DNA of 64,000 nucleotides from Sandaracinobacteroides hominis (lineage in GTDB: Bacteria > Pseudomonadota > Alphaproteobacteria > Sphingomonadales > Sphingomonadaceae): NCBI RefSeq assembly GCF_016464365.1, contig NZ_JADCUC010000001.1, forward strand, positions 868,001 to 932,000, in the 5' to 3' direction. Positions within the stretch are counted from its first letter, which is position 1; each line of letters opens with the position of its first letter. A program made the position numbers and the translations under genes. The notes under the pieces were generated by a model. That model was not told the origin of the DNA. It worked only from the letters and a program-made list of their open reading frames with translations, and did no database searches. This document shows positions 9,357 through 16,961 of this stretch, piece by piece.

Positions 9357-10043
9357 TCAGCCGAGTTCCAGGAAGCGGCGGCTGACGGCATTCAGATTGT
9401 CGTCCAGCTCGTAGAGTATGGGAACGCCGGTGGGGATTTCGAATTCCACGATGTCCTCGTCGGAAATGCGAGACAGATGCTTCACCAGCGCCCGAAGCGA
9501 ATTGCCGTGCGCGGCGATGACGACGCGCTTGCCAGCCTTCAGCTCGGGAACGACCAGCGAGGTATAGGCCGGAAGTGCGCGGGCGATCGTATCCTTCAGG
9601 CTCTCGGTCGAGGGGATGGGGAGCCCGGCATAGCGGCGATCCTTCGCCACATCGAACTCGCTGCCTGCCAGTTGCGGCGGCGGCGGAATATCGAAGCTGC
9701 GGCGCCAGATCTTTACCTGTTCGTCGCCATGCTTTGCCGCCGTTTCGGCCTTGTTGAGCCCGGTGAGGCCGCCATAGTGGCGCTCGTTGAAGCGCCAGTC
9801 GCGGGTGACGGGGAGCCACAGCCGCCCCATTTCCTCCAGCACGATGTTCAGCGTCTTGATGGCGCGGGTCTGCAGGCTGGTGAAGCTGGTGTCGAAATCA
9901 AAGCCCTGCGCGGCGAGCGCCCGGCCGGCGGCCCTGGCTTCGCCAACACCCTTTTCGGTGAGATCCACATCCCACCAGCCGGTGAAGCGGTTTTCCAGGT
10001 TCCACGACGACTGGCCGTGACGGATGAGCACGAGTTGCGGCAA
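9357..10043 (-). CDS. gpmA: 2,3-bisphosphoglycerate-dependent phosphoglycerate mutase
   Basis: Interconverts 3- and 2-phosphoglycerate in glycolysis and gluconeogenesis. 228 aa, with the phosphohistidine motif [10 protein letters not shown] near the start, [26 protein letters not shown] and the second catalytic histidine in [15 protein letters not shown]. It follows the carboxypeptidase gene by 9 bases and is probably cotranscribed with it. Confidence 0.96.
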   Translation of the reverse strand: MPQLVLIRHGQSSWNLENRFTGWWDVDLTEKGVGEARAAGRALAAQGFDFDTSFTSLQTRAIKTLNIVLEEMGRLWLPVTRDWRFNERHYGGLTGLNKAETAAKHGDEQVKIWRRSFDIPPPPQLAGSEFDVAKDRRYAGLPIPSTESLKDTIARALPAYTSLVVPELKAGKRVVIAAHGNSLRALVKHLSRISDEDIVEFEIPTGVPILYELDDNLNAVSRRFLELG

Positions 10044-10052
10044 GCTATACCC

Positions 10053-11183
10053 CTATCTGAGATCGTCGATGATATCGGCCAGCGCGGCCAGGCAGCCACG
10101 CGCCAGATGCTTTGAGCGATCGGGCGACCAGCCGTGGAGCGGATCGGGCAGCTCGTTCGCATCCTTGAACGGCATTTCCAGCGTTGCAGACACGCAGCCG
10201 AATCGCTGCGCCAGCTGATTTGTGGACATGGCGAGGTTTGCCGTGCCCTTGGCAGCAACGGGATAGCCGACCTTCGTCTGGAAATCGGCATTGTGAAAGC
10301 AGAGCTGCTGCTTGTAGCGCTCCAGCAGGCCCAGCTGCTTGTCGGTGATGTCGGGGATGCCCTCAAAGCCGGCTATGAACACATGTGGCAGCGCTTCGTC
10401 GCCATGCACATCCAGCGCGAAATCGACCCCGGTTTCGTCCATCCGGTTGCGCACGGCCAGCACTTCCGGTGACCTCTCGCGTGTAGGGTTTGCCCATTCG
10501 CGGTTGAGGTTCGCGCCCGCTGCATTGGTGCGCAGATAGCCGCGCGCGGAGCCGTCCGGGTTCATGTTGGGAACGATGTGGAAGCGCGCCTTCGACAGCA
10601 GCTTGCGCGCAATGGGAGAGGCCGGATCGGTCAGTTCCTCCAGCGCTCCTTCCATCCACCACTCCGCCATCGTCTCGCCCGGGTGCTGGCGGGCATAAAG
10701 CCAGATCATGCGCGGGCCCTCACCGATCTCGATGCAATCGATCGCGCGGCCATCGAGCGACTGGCCCAGCACCGTGGTGAGAACGCCCGGTTTTGCGCCG
10801 ATGCGCGCCACCAGGTCGTGGTGCCGTTCCAGCGAATAGGGCGCGAAATAAGCGCACCAGACGATATCGGCCTTCGGCGTCAGGCGGATACTCAGCGTTC
10901 CTTCCGCCTTGTCATAGCTCGTATCCGCCTGCGTCCAGTTCAGACGGTCTTCCGAGACGCGGGCGCGGTATTCCGGCCAGCCGCCAGGATAGGCGGATTG
11001 CGCCAGCCCGGTGATGTCGAGGCGAATGGGACGCCCCTTGGCGCCGGCGACGCGAAAATGAAACCACTGGAAGAACTCGCCGCCGGCATCCTTGCGGATC
11101 GCAAGGCGGACGAAATCCGGCGCGGGTTGGTCCAGAAGCTGAATGTTGCCCGAATCGAAGGCGCTTGAGATACTGATGCCCAT
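10053..11183 (-). CDS. M14 family carboxypeptidase, cytosolic (Nna1/CCP-like) type
   Basis: Zinc metallopeptidase of 376 aa without a signal peptide. The N-terminal third is a beta-sandwich typical of cytosolic carboxypeptidases ([26 protein letters not shown]). The M14 fold follows, with the zinc motif HPGE (in [12 protein letters not shown]), [15 protein letters not shown], the third zinc ligand in DVHGDE, and a C-terminal glutamate in ATLEMPFKD. Eukaryotic relatives remove glutamate from tubulin; the bacterial substrate is unknown. It lies directly upstream of gpmA. Confidence 0.87.
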   Translation of the reverse strand: MGISISSAFDSGNIQLLDQPAPDFVRLAIRKDAGGEFFQWFHFRVAGAKGRPIRLDITGLAQSAYPGGWPEYRARVSEDRLNWTQADTSYDKAEGTLSIRLTPKADIVWCAYFAPYSLERHHDLVARIGAKPGVLTTVLGQSLDGRAIDCIEIGEGPRMIWLYARQHPGETMAEWWMEGALEELTDPASPIARKLLSKARFHIVPNMNPDGSARGYLRTNAAGANLNREWANPTRERSPEVLAVRNRMDETGVDFALDVHGDEALPHVFIAGFEGIPDITDKQLGLLERYKQQLCFHNADFQTKVGYPVAAKGTANLAMSTNQLAQRFGCVSATLEMPFKDANELPDPLHGWSPDRSKHLARGCLAALADIIDDLR

Positions 11184-11255
11184 AGGTGGCGACTAGCAGC
11201 GCCTGTTGCCTGCGCCAACCGACCAGCACGCATGCCCGCCAAGACGATGTCGCGT

Positions 11256-11284
11256 TTGACTTTTGCCGCCGTCTTCCCTATGCG
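11256..11284 (+). promoter_or_regulatory. Candidate housekeeping promoter for rpmJ
   Basis: TTGACT (11256-11261), 17 bases, TATGCG (11279-11284). The -35 box is strong and the -10 box weak. It lies 38 bases upstream of the rpmJ start. Confidence 0.45.
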
Positions 11285-11321
11285 CCGCGGCTCATTTCGA
11301 CTCCCTATTCAAGGTGCCACC

Positions 11322-11447
11322 ATGAAGATCCGCAACAGCCTGAAGTCCCTCAAGGGCCGGCACCGCGACAACCGCGTCATCCGTCGCCGCGGCCGTACCT
11401 ACGTCATCAACAAGACGAACCGCCGCTTCAAGGCCCGCCAGGGCTGA
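11322..11447 (+). CDS. rpmJ: 50S ribosomal protein bL36, zinc-free form
   Basis: 41 aa basic protein ([17 protein letters not shown], ending RRFKARQG) that binds 23S rRNA in the large subunit. It lacks the four Cys/His zinc ligands of classical bL36, as is normal for the alphaproteobacterial form, and stands alone outside the ribosomal operons. The longer frame starting at 11232 was rejected because the ATG at 11322 gives the conserved N-terminus. The stop is 2 bases from the next gene's TTG. Confidence 0.95.
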   Translation: MKIRNSLKSLKGRHRDNRVIRRRGRTYVINKTNRRFKARQG

Positions 11448-11449
11448 TC

Positions 11450-12064
11450 TTGCAGACCAGGCCACGGGCCGTCGTCTGGGACGTCGGCCATGTGCTCTAC
11501 GACTGGGATCCGCGCTTCCTCTATGCGAAGCTGATACCCGATTCCGATCGACTGGACTGGTTCCTTTCGAACGTAGTTACGCGCACCTGGCATTTCCAGC
11601 ATGATGCCGGCCGCCCCTTTGCGGAAACTTCCGCAGAGCTGATGGCGCTGCATCCGGATCATGCCGGACTGATCGCCGAATATGGCCCCCGCTGGCTGGA
11701 AACGATTCCCGGCCCCATCCCCGGCACGCATGACCTTGTGAAGCGGCTGGCCGCGGCCGGTGTGCCGCAATATGGCATCACCAACTTCTCCGGCGAGTTC
11801 TGGGACCGGTTCCGGCCGACCGCACCGCTGTTCGATCATTTCACGGACATTGTCGTTTCCGGGCACGAACAGCTGGTGAAACCCGACTCCGCAATCTACG
11901 AGCTGGCCAGACAACGCTTCGGGCTGGGCGACGGCGAAGCGCTTTTCATCGACGACAACGCAGCCAATGTCGAAGCAGCTCGGAATGCGGGCTGGCACGC
12001 GCACCGCTTTGAAGGCGCCGCCGGCGCGGAAGCAGCGATGAAAGCCCTTGGCCTGCTGGCTTAG
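11450..12064 (+). CDS. HAD-superfamily phosphatase, YihX-like
   Basis: 204 aa. HAD motif I is VVWDVGHVLYDWD, where Gly stands in place of the second Asp, as in the YihX/2-haloacid-dehalogenase branch. Motif II is GITNFSG, motif III is the lysine in LVKPDSAIYE, and motif IV is FIDDNAANVEAA. A sugar-phosphate or other small-molecule phosphatase is likely. No ATG fits, so the start is taken as TTG at 11450, 2 bases after rpmJ; translation is probably coupled. A dehalogenase role cannot be excluded. Confidence 0.8.
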   Translation: MQTRPRAVVWDVGHVLYDWDPRFLYAKLIPDSDRLDWFLSNVVTRTWHFQHDAGRPFAETSAELMALHPDHAGLIAEYGPRWLETIPGPIPGTHDLVKRLAAAGVPQYGITNFSGEFWDRFRPTAPLFDHFTDIVVSGHEQLVKPDSAIYELARQRFGLGDGEALFIDDNAANVEAARNAGWHAHRFEGAAGAEAAMKALGLLA

Positions 12065-12081
12065 CGGCGCTTGCTGGCCTG

Positions 12082-12235
12082 GGACGTGAACCCATAAACG
12101 GGAGGCATTTTGACGCGATTTTCAGCCCCTAGACGCGTGAGCAAGCGCAGACCAGCTACTTGAAGGTAGCTGGCAAGCGCAGCGAGCGCTGGATCGGGTC
12201 TGAAAACCGCGCCTCCGGTTTATGGGTTCACGTCC
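12082..12235. repeat. MITE-like palindromic element
   Basis: The 25-bp outer arms (12082-12106 and 12211-12235) match in inverse orientation at 24 of 25 positions. They continue into inner arms GCGATTTTCAGCCC (12115-12128) and GGGTCTGAAAACCGC (12196-12210). The centre is a perfect hairpin, CCAGCTAC-TTGAAG-GTAGCTGG (12152-12173). No gene is inside. The right arm encodes the last residues and stop of pgi. A related half-copy occurs at 26091. Confidence 0.75.
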
Positions 12236-13758
12236 TGAAGTCCGGCCGCCTGCATCAACGCTTCGGTCGAAGGATCGAACCCCGCCGTTTCGCCCGCCGC
12301 CAGCTTGTTGGCCACCTGCTTGCCCAGTTCCACACCCCATTGGTCGAACGGGTTGACGCCCATCAGCACGGCTGCGCTGAACGTCCGCGCTTCATAGAAG
12401 GCGAGCAGCGCGCCGAGGCGTGCGGGCGTGAGTTCGTCGAGCAGGATCGTCGCCGAGCCGCGATTGCCGGGGAAACCCTTGGCACTGGCGAGCGCAGCGT
12501 CGCCCTTGGCTTCTGCCAGCGCTTCCTTGGCCGTTCGGCCCCGCAACAGCGCCGCCCCTTGCGCAAAACAGTTTGCCAGCAACAGCTTGTGATGGATGGG
12601 ATCAAGGCTGTGCTCGGGCTTGCCCACCGCTACGAACTCGATCGGGTCGGTATGCGTGCCCTGATGCAGCAGCTGGAACACCGCGTGCTGCGCATCCGTC
12701 CCCGTCCCGCCCCAACTGATCGCTGCAGTGGGGAATGGCAGCGGCGTGCCGTCGCGCGCAACCGACTTGCCGTTCGATTCCATTTCCAGCTGCTGGAGAT
12801 AGGGCGGCAGCAGGCGCAGCCGCTCGTCATAGGCGAAAATGCCGCGCGTCGGCTTGCCCAGGAACGCCGCCTGCCAGACATCGATCATTGCCGCCAGAAC
12901 AGGTGCATTGGCCAGCAGGGGGGTAGAGAGGAAATGTCTGTCCATCGCATGCGCGCCGTCGAGCAGCGCCTCGAAGGCGTCCGGCCCACTGCGGATGGCC
13001 AGCGGCAAGCCAACCGCCGACCAGAGCGAGTAGCGGCCGCCTACGGATTCGGCGAACGGCAGGATATGCTCGATTCCCGCCGCCCGCGCCTTTTCCGGCG
13101 CTGCAGTCACGGCAATTACCCGCGAAATCGGATCCGGCACGTCATTGGCCTGCAGCCAATCCAGCGCCGACTTCAGGTTGGTGAGCGTTTCCTGGGTCGT
13201 GAAGGTCTTGGACACGGCGATCAGCAGGGTTTCTGCCGGATCGGCCGCGGCGAATGCGCGCGCCAGCGCCGCACCATCGATGTTCGCGGCGACATGCACT
13301 TCGGGGCCGTCCGAACGAGTGCCCAGCGCATCGACCAGCAGATGCGGGCCCAGCGCCGAGCCGCCGATGCCGATATGGATCAGATGGCGAACCGGCCCCA
13401 GCTCGCCCGCACGCACCTTGCGGGCCATTTCCAGCAGGGGCGCCTGCTCTGCCCGCAACTTCGGATCGCGCAACTGCATATGCGTTGCGGCCCGCTGTTC
13501 TGACTGGTTTACGACCTCGCCCGCCGCAAGTTTCCGCCACCATGCAGAGAGGTCAGCCTCGATCGCCAGTCCTGCCAGCGCCTGCATCTGCATGCCGGAG
13601 ACAGGCAGCTTGCTGAAATCGAAGACGATGCCGTCGACCTTCGGCGACATGGTGGTGAGCCGGTCAGGCTCCTCGTGGAACAACTCCAAAACAGGAAGTT
13701 GCGGGGCTTGGGCGAGTTTCCGGAGCAGGCTCCAGGCAGTGGTCTGATGCGGCAACAT
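12220..13758 (-). CDS. pgi: Glucose-6-phosphate isomerase
   Basis: Interconverts glucose-6-phosphate and fructose-6-phosphate. 512 aa. It shows the SIS-fold sugar-phosphate site (HIGIGGSALGPHLLVDAL), a second phosphate-binding stretch (LIAVSKTFTTQETLTN), the catalytic region GGRYSLWSAVGLP, and C-terminal motifs SLDPIHHK and NPFDQWGVELGKQVA. The ATG at 13758 (MLPHQTTAW) was chosen; a TTG 18 bases earlier is possible. The stop codon and last residues (DVNP) lie inside the palindromic element at 12082-12235, so the element seems to have replaced the original 3' end. Confidence 0.95.
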   Translation of the reverse strand: MLPHQTTAWSLLRKLAQAPQLPVLELFHEEPDRLTTMSPKVDGIVFDFSKLPVSGMQMQALAGLAIEADLSAWWRKLAAGEVVNQSEQRAATHMQLRDPKLRAEQAPLLEMARKVRAGELGPVRHLIHIGIGGSALGPHLLVDALGTRSDGPEVHVAANIDGAALARAFAAADPAETLLIAVSKTFTTQETLTNLKSALDWLQANDVPDPISRVIAVTAAPEKARAAGIEHILPFAESVGGRYSLWSAVGLPLAIRSGPDAFEALLDGAHAMDRHFLSTPLLANAPVLAAMIDVWQAAFLGKPTRGIFAYDERLRLLPPYLQQLEMESNGKSVARDGTPLPFPTAAISWGGTGTDAQHAVFQLLHQGTHTDPIEFVAVGKPEHSLDPIHHKLLLANCFAQGAALLRGRTAKEALAEAKGDAALASAKGFPGNRGSATILLDELTPARLGALLAFYEARTFSAAVLMGVNPFDQWGVELGKQVANKLAAGETAGFDPSTEALMQAAGLQDVNP

Positions 13759-13886
13759 AGGCGACTGGTAGCGCAAAGCTTCGGCGCTTTCGAGGGGTCG
13801 ACTGTCGCACGGGATTCCCTTGGGGGCTGCCGGCGCGTGCAGGCAGAAGCTTGACAGGCCCGTGCCCCGGCGCCACGCGAAGCGTC

Positions 13887-14618
13887 ATGGATTCCACCTA
13901 TGCCTGCCAAGACGACCGCGCCCGCCATGTGGCAGCCGGAGAGCGTCTGGCGGCGGTGCTGGTGCCCGCCATCAAGCTGATCGGCGCCGCCCTGCTGATA
14001 GCGCTCGCGCTTCGGTCCTTCGTGGTACAGCCCTTTGCCATCCCCTCCGGTTCGATGTCTCCTGAGCTCAAAGCCGGTGATTTTGTGCTGGTCGACAAGG
14101 CCGCCTATGGATGGAACCTTGCCTCGCTGCCGCTGGTGCGACCGGTGACAGTGGAAAACCCCGATTCAACCCGTCGGGTGTTGGGGAAACAGGTAAATGC
14201 CGGGGATGTGGTTGTTTTCGTCGCTCCGGACGGGCGCGACTATGTGAAGCGCGTGGTCGCTTCCGGCGGCGATCGGGTGTCGCTGCATGATGGGCAGCTG
14301 ATCCTGAACGGCAGGCGGGTGGATTGCGTGCCGGCGGAAAATGGCCTGTGTCGCGAGATCCTGCCCAATGGCCAAAGCCACCTCATTCGCACCGGCCCGG
14401 GCGGGCCGCTTTCCGAATATGCCGAAGTTGTAGTTCCCGCCGGCCACTATTTCGTGCTGGGCGACAACCGCAATGCCAGCGCCGACAGCCGCCTTTCGCG
14501 TGCCGATGGCGGCGTGGGAATGGTGGCAGACGGGCAGATTTTCGGAAAGGCCTCGCGCATCTTCTTTTCCGCCCAGGACAAGGTGAGATGGCGCCGGATC
14601 GGGCAATCCATTGACTGA
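13887..14618 (+). CDS. lepB: Signal peptidase I
   Basis: Membrane serine protease that removes signal peptides from exported proteins. 243 aa. One transmembrane segment (about residues 25-45, IKLIGAALLIALALRSFVV) precedes the catalytic serine in PSGSMSP (Ser56) and the catalytic lysine in DYVKRVV (Lys121). GDNRNASADSR is the conserved box E. The ATG at 13887 is preferred to one 36 bases upstream because it gives the short cytoplasmic leader. It overlaps rnc by 8 bases in the lepB-rnc-era-recO cluster. Confidence 0.95.
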   Translation: MDSTYACQDDRARHVAAGERLAAVLVPAIKLIGAALLIALALRSFVVQPFAIPSGSMSPELKAGDFVLVDKAAYGWNLASLPLVRPVTVENPDSTRRVLGKQVNAGDVVVFVAPDGRDYVKRVVASGGDRVSLHDGQLILNGRRVDCVPAENGLCREILPNGQSHLIRTGPGGPLSEYAEVVVPAGHYFVLGDNRNASADSRLSRADGGVGMVADGQIFGKASRIFFSAQDKVRWRRIGQSID

Positions 14619-15279
14619 GCGATCCACCGAATGGGCGCGCGAGGCGCTGGGCGTTTCGCTGACAGACGGCGACCTCCTGCTGCGTGCGCTGACGCACAAG
14701 AGCGTTGGGCCGGACAATTATGAGCGACTGGAGTTCCTGGGCGACCGGATCCTGGGCGCGGTGATCGCTGACTGGCTGTATGCCGACTTTCCGAAGGAGC
14801 CCGAGGGCAAGCTGACCCGGCGCTTCCATCAATTGGTGAGCCGCGACAGCTGCGCCAGAATCGCAAGACAGGTCGGCGTGCCTTCCGTCGTTCGGCTGGG
14901 CCAGCAGGCGCGCGCCGACGGCGGCGCCGACAGCGAGAATATCCTAGGCGATGTGATGGAGGCGCTGCTGGGCGCCGTCTATCTCGAACAGGGGATGGAC
15001 AGCGCCCGGGGAGTCATCCGCCGCCTGTGGGCAGCAGAGGTGAGCAGCGCCACCGAGGCGCCCAAGCACCCCAAGATGCAGCTTCAGGAATGGGCGGCTG
15101 CCAACAATCTGAAATCGCCTGTCTATCGGCTGCTGGGGCGCAGCGGACCGCACCACAGCCCGCGCTTCCGGGTGGCGCTCGCCATTTCCGACCTGCCATC
15201 TGTCGAGGCCGAAGGCACATCCAAGCAGGAGGCCGAGACGTTGGCCGCGCGCGCATTCCTGGAGGCCCATGCAGTCTGA
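14611..15279 (+). CDS. rnc: Ribonuclease III
   Basis: Cuts double-stranded RNA in rRNA and mRNA processing. 222 aa. The catalytic signature ERLEFLGDRILG and the second acidic box GDVMEALLGAVYLE are intact. The C-terminal dsRNA-binding domain (about residues 150-220, KMQLQEWAAANN to EAETLAARAFLE) is complete. The start is TTG at 14611, inside the end of lepB. It overlaps era by 11 bases, so translation is coupled. Confidence 0.96.
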   Translation: MTERSTEWAREALGVSLTDGDLLLRALTHKSVGPDNYERLEFLGDRILGAVIADWLYADFPKEPEGKLTRRFHQLVSRDSCARIARQVGVPSVVRLGQQARADGGADSENILGDVMEALLGAVYLEQGMDSARGVIRRLWAAEVSSATEAPKHPKMQLQEWAAANNLKSPVYRLLGRSGPHHSPRFRVALAISDLPSVEAEGTSKQEAETLAARAFLEAHAV

Positions 15280-16174
15280 AACTGCCACCCGCTGCGGCGT
15301 GGTCGCGCTGATCGGTGCGCCGAACGCCGGCAAGTCGACGCTGGTGAATGCCATCGTCGGGCAGAAGGTGGCGATCGTCAGCCCCAAGGTGCAGACCACG
15401 CGTGTGCGGCTGACCGGGGTAGCGCTGGAAGGCGAGGCGCAACTGCTGCTGGTGGATACGCCGGGCGTGTTCCAGCCCCGCCGCCGGCTGGACCGGGCGA
15501 TGGTGCAAAACGCCTGGGAAGGGGCGGCCGACGCGGATGTCATCCTGGCGCTGGTGGATTCGAAGGCAGGGCTGCGTACCGAGGTGAAGGCTCTGCTGGC
15601 GACGCTGGCCGAACGGCGCGAGCCGAAATGGCTGGTGCTGAACAAGGTCGATATCGCCGACAAGGAGCGCCTGCTGGGGCTGGTGGCGGAAGCAAACGCG
15701 TTGGCGCCGTTCGACGAGACCTTCATGGTCTCGGCGCTTTCCGGTGACGGCGTTGCCGATCTGAAATCGGCGCTGGCAAAAACAGTGCCGCAAGGGCCCT
15801 GGCTGTTTCCGGAAGACCAGCTTTCCGATGCGCCTGCGCGGTTGATGGCGACCGAACTCGTCCGCGAGCAGCTGTTCCTGCAGCTTGGGCAAGAGCTTCC
15901 CTATTCGGTAGCCGTGATCGCCGAGAAGTTCGAGGAACGCGCCGACGGCTCGGCCGCCGTCCATGCACAGATCCTTGTGGAGCGCGACAGCCAGAAGGCG
16001 ATTGTTGTCGGCGCCAAAGGTTCGCGCGTGAAGGCCATCGGAGAGGCTGCGCGCAAGGAAATGACCGAACTTCTGGGGCGGCCCGTCCACCTGTTCCTGC
16101 ATGTGAAGGTGAAGCCCGGCTGGGCCGATGACCGCCACACCTGGCGCGACCTGGGGATGGACTGGGTGGAGTGA
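15269..16174 (+). CDS. era: GTPase Era
   Basis: Ribosome-assembly GTPase that binds the 3' end of 16S rRNA. 301 aa. G1 is GAPNAGKST, G3 is DTPG, G4 is NKVD, and the C-terminal KH domain (ILVERDSQKAIVVGAKGSRVKAIG) contains the RNA-binding GxxG-type loop. Lies between rnc and recO as in most proteobacteria. Confidence 0.97.
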   Translation: MQSETATRCGVVALIGAPNAGKSTLVNAIVGQKVAIVSPKVQTTRVRLTGVALEGEAQLLLVDTPGVFQPRRRLDRAMVQNAWEGAADADVILALVDSKAGLRTEVKALLATLAERREPKWLVLNKVDIADKERLLGLVAEANALAPFDETFMVSALSGDGVADLKSALAKTVPQGPWLFPEDQLSDAPARLMATELVREQLFLQLGQELPYSVAVIAEKFEERADGSAAVHAQILVERDSQKAIVVGAKGSRVKAIGEAARKEMTELLGRPVHLFLHVKVKPGWADDRHTWRDLGMDWVE

Positions 16175-16193
16175 CCGCAAAGCGGACACGCCA

Positions 16194-16961
16194 ATGCTGA
16201 CCTTCGAGGACGAAGCGCTGGTGCTGACCGCCCTGCCTCACGGCGAGAACGGCGCCGTGGTGCGCTTCCTGTCGATGCAGGGTGGATTGCGCTCGGGCTT
16301 TGTGGCGGGAGCACGGGGCAAGGCGAAGCGTGCCGTCCTGCATCCCGGCAACCGCGTGGAGCTGGCGCTGAAGGCGCGGGCCGAAGGGCAGCTGGCCAGC
16401 GCAACGGTAGAGCTGGTGGAAAGCCGCGCGCTGCTGGCGTTCGAGCCGCAACCGGCAGCAATATTGGCGTGGCTCACGGCGATTTCAGCAGCGGCTTTGG
16501 CCGAGGAGGTTCCACATCCTCGCCTCGCCGGTGCGCTGGACGCGCTGCTTTCAGGCCTTGCTGCAGGCCTCACCGGCAGCGAGGCGACATCTGCACTGGC
16601 GCGCTATGAACTGCTGTTGCTGGAGGAAGAGGGTTTCGGGCTCGACCTGAGCGCCTGCGCGCTGGGAGGATCGACAGATGATCTGGCCTTCGTGAGTCCG
16701 AAGAGCGGACGGGCCGTCAGCCGCGCGCAAGCCGCCGGCCAGCCATGGGAGCGGCAGTTGCTGCCCCTGCCGGGTTTCCTGCTGCACGGCGGTGGGAGCA
16801 CTGTGGCGGAAGCGGCGGAGGCACTGGCGCTGACGGGGCATTTCCTGGCGCGGCACTGGCTCCATGGCGAGCTGCTGGAAGGGTTGCGGCGGCGGGCAAT
16901 TGCGGGAACATCGCCTGAACAGTTGGCAGCGCGCGGGGAGCCTCCTAAAGCCTCTCCATGA
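16194..16961 (+). CDS. recO: DNA repair protein RecO
   Basis: RecFOR-pathway mediator that loads RecA onto SSB-coated single strands. 255 aa. The N-terminal OB fold (LTFEDEALVLTALPHGENGAVVRFLS) is followed by a helical domain (LARYELLLLEEEGFGLDLSAC). The start at 16194 gives the standard N-terminus; the 66-base longer frame overlaps era and was rejected. It overlaps parC by 4 bases (ATGA). Confidence 0.93.
   Translation: MLTFEDEALVLTALPHGENGAVVRFLSMQGGLRSGFVAGARGKAKRAVLHPGNRVELALKARAEGQLASATVELVESRALLAFEPQPAAILAWLTAISAAALAEEVPHPRLAGALDALLSGLAAGLTGSEATSALARYELLLLEEEGFGLDLSACALGGSTDDLAFVSPKSGRAVSRAQAAGQPWERQLLPLPGFLLHGGGSTVAEAAEALALTGHFLARHWLHGELLEGLRRRAIAGTSPEQLAARGEPPKASP

Noticed and set aside
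11186..11321. Long reading frames that extend rpmJ and the HAD gene upstream
   Set aside because: The conserved bL36 N-terminus begins at 11322, and the HAD motif I begins soon after 11450; the extension has no family match.
13851..13886. TTGACA as a lepB promoter
   Set aside because: The -35 box is perfect, but no acceptable -10 box lies 16-18 bases downstream before the start codon.
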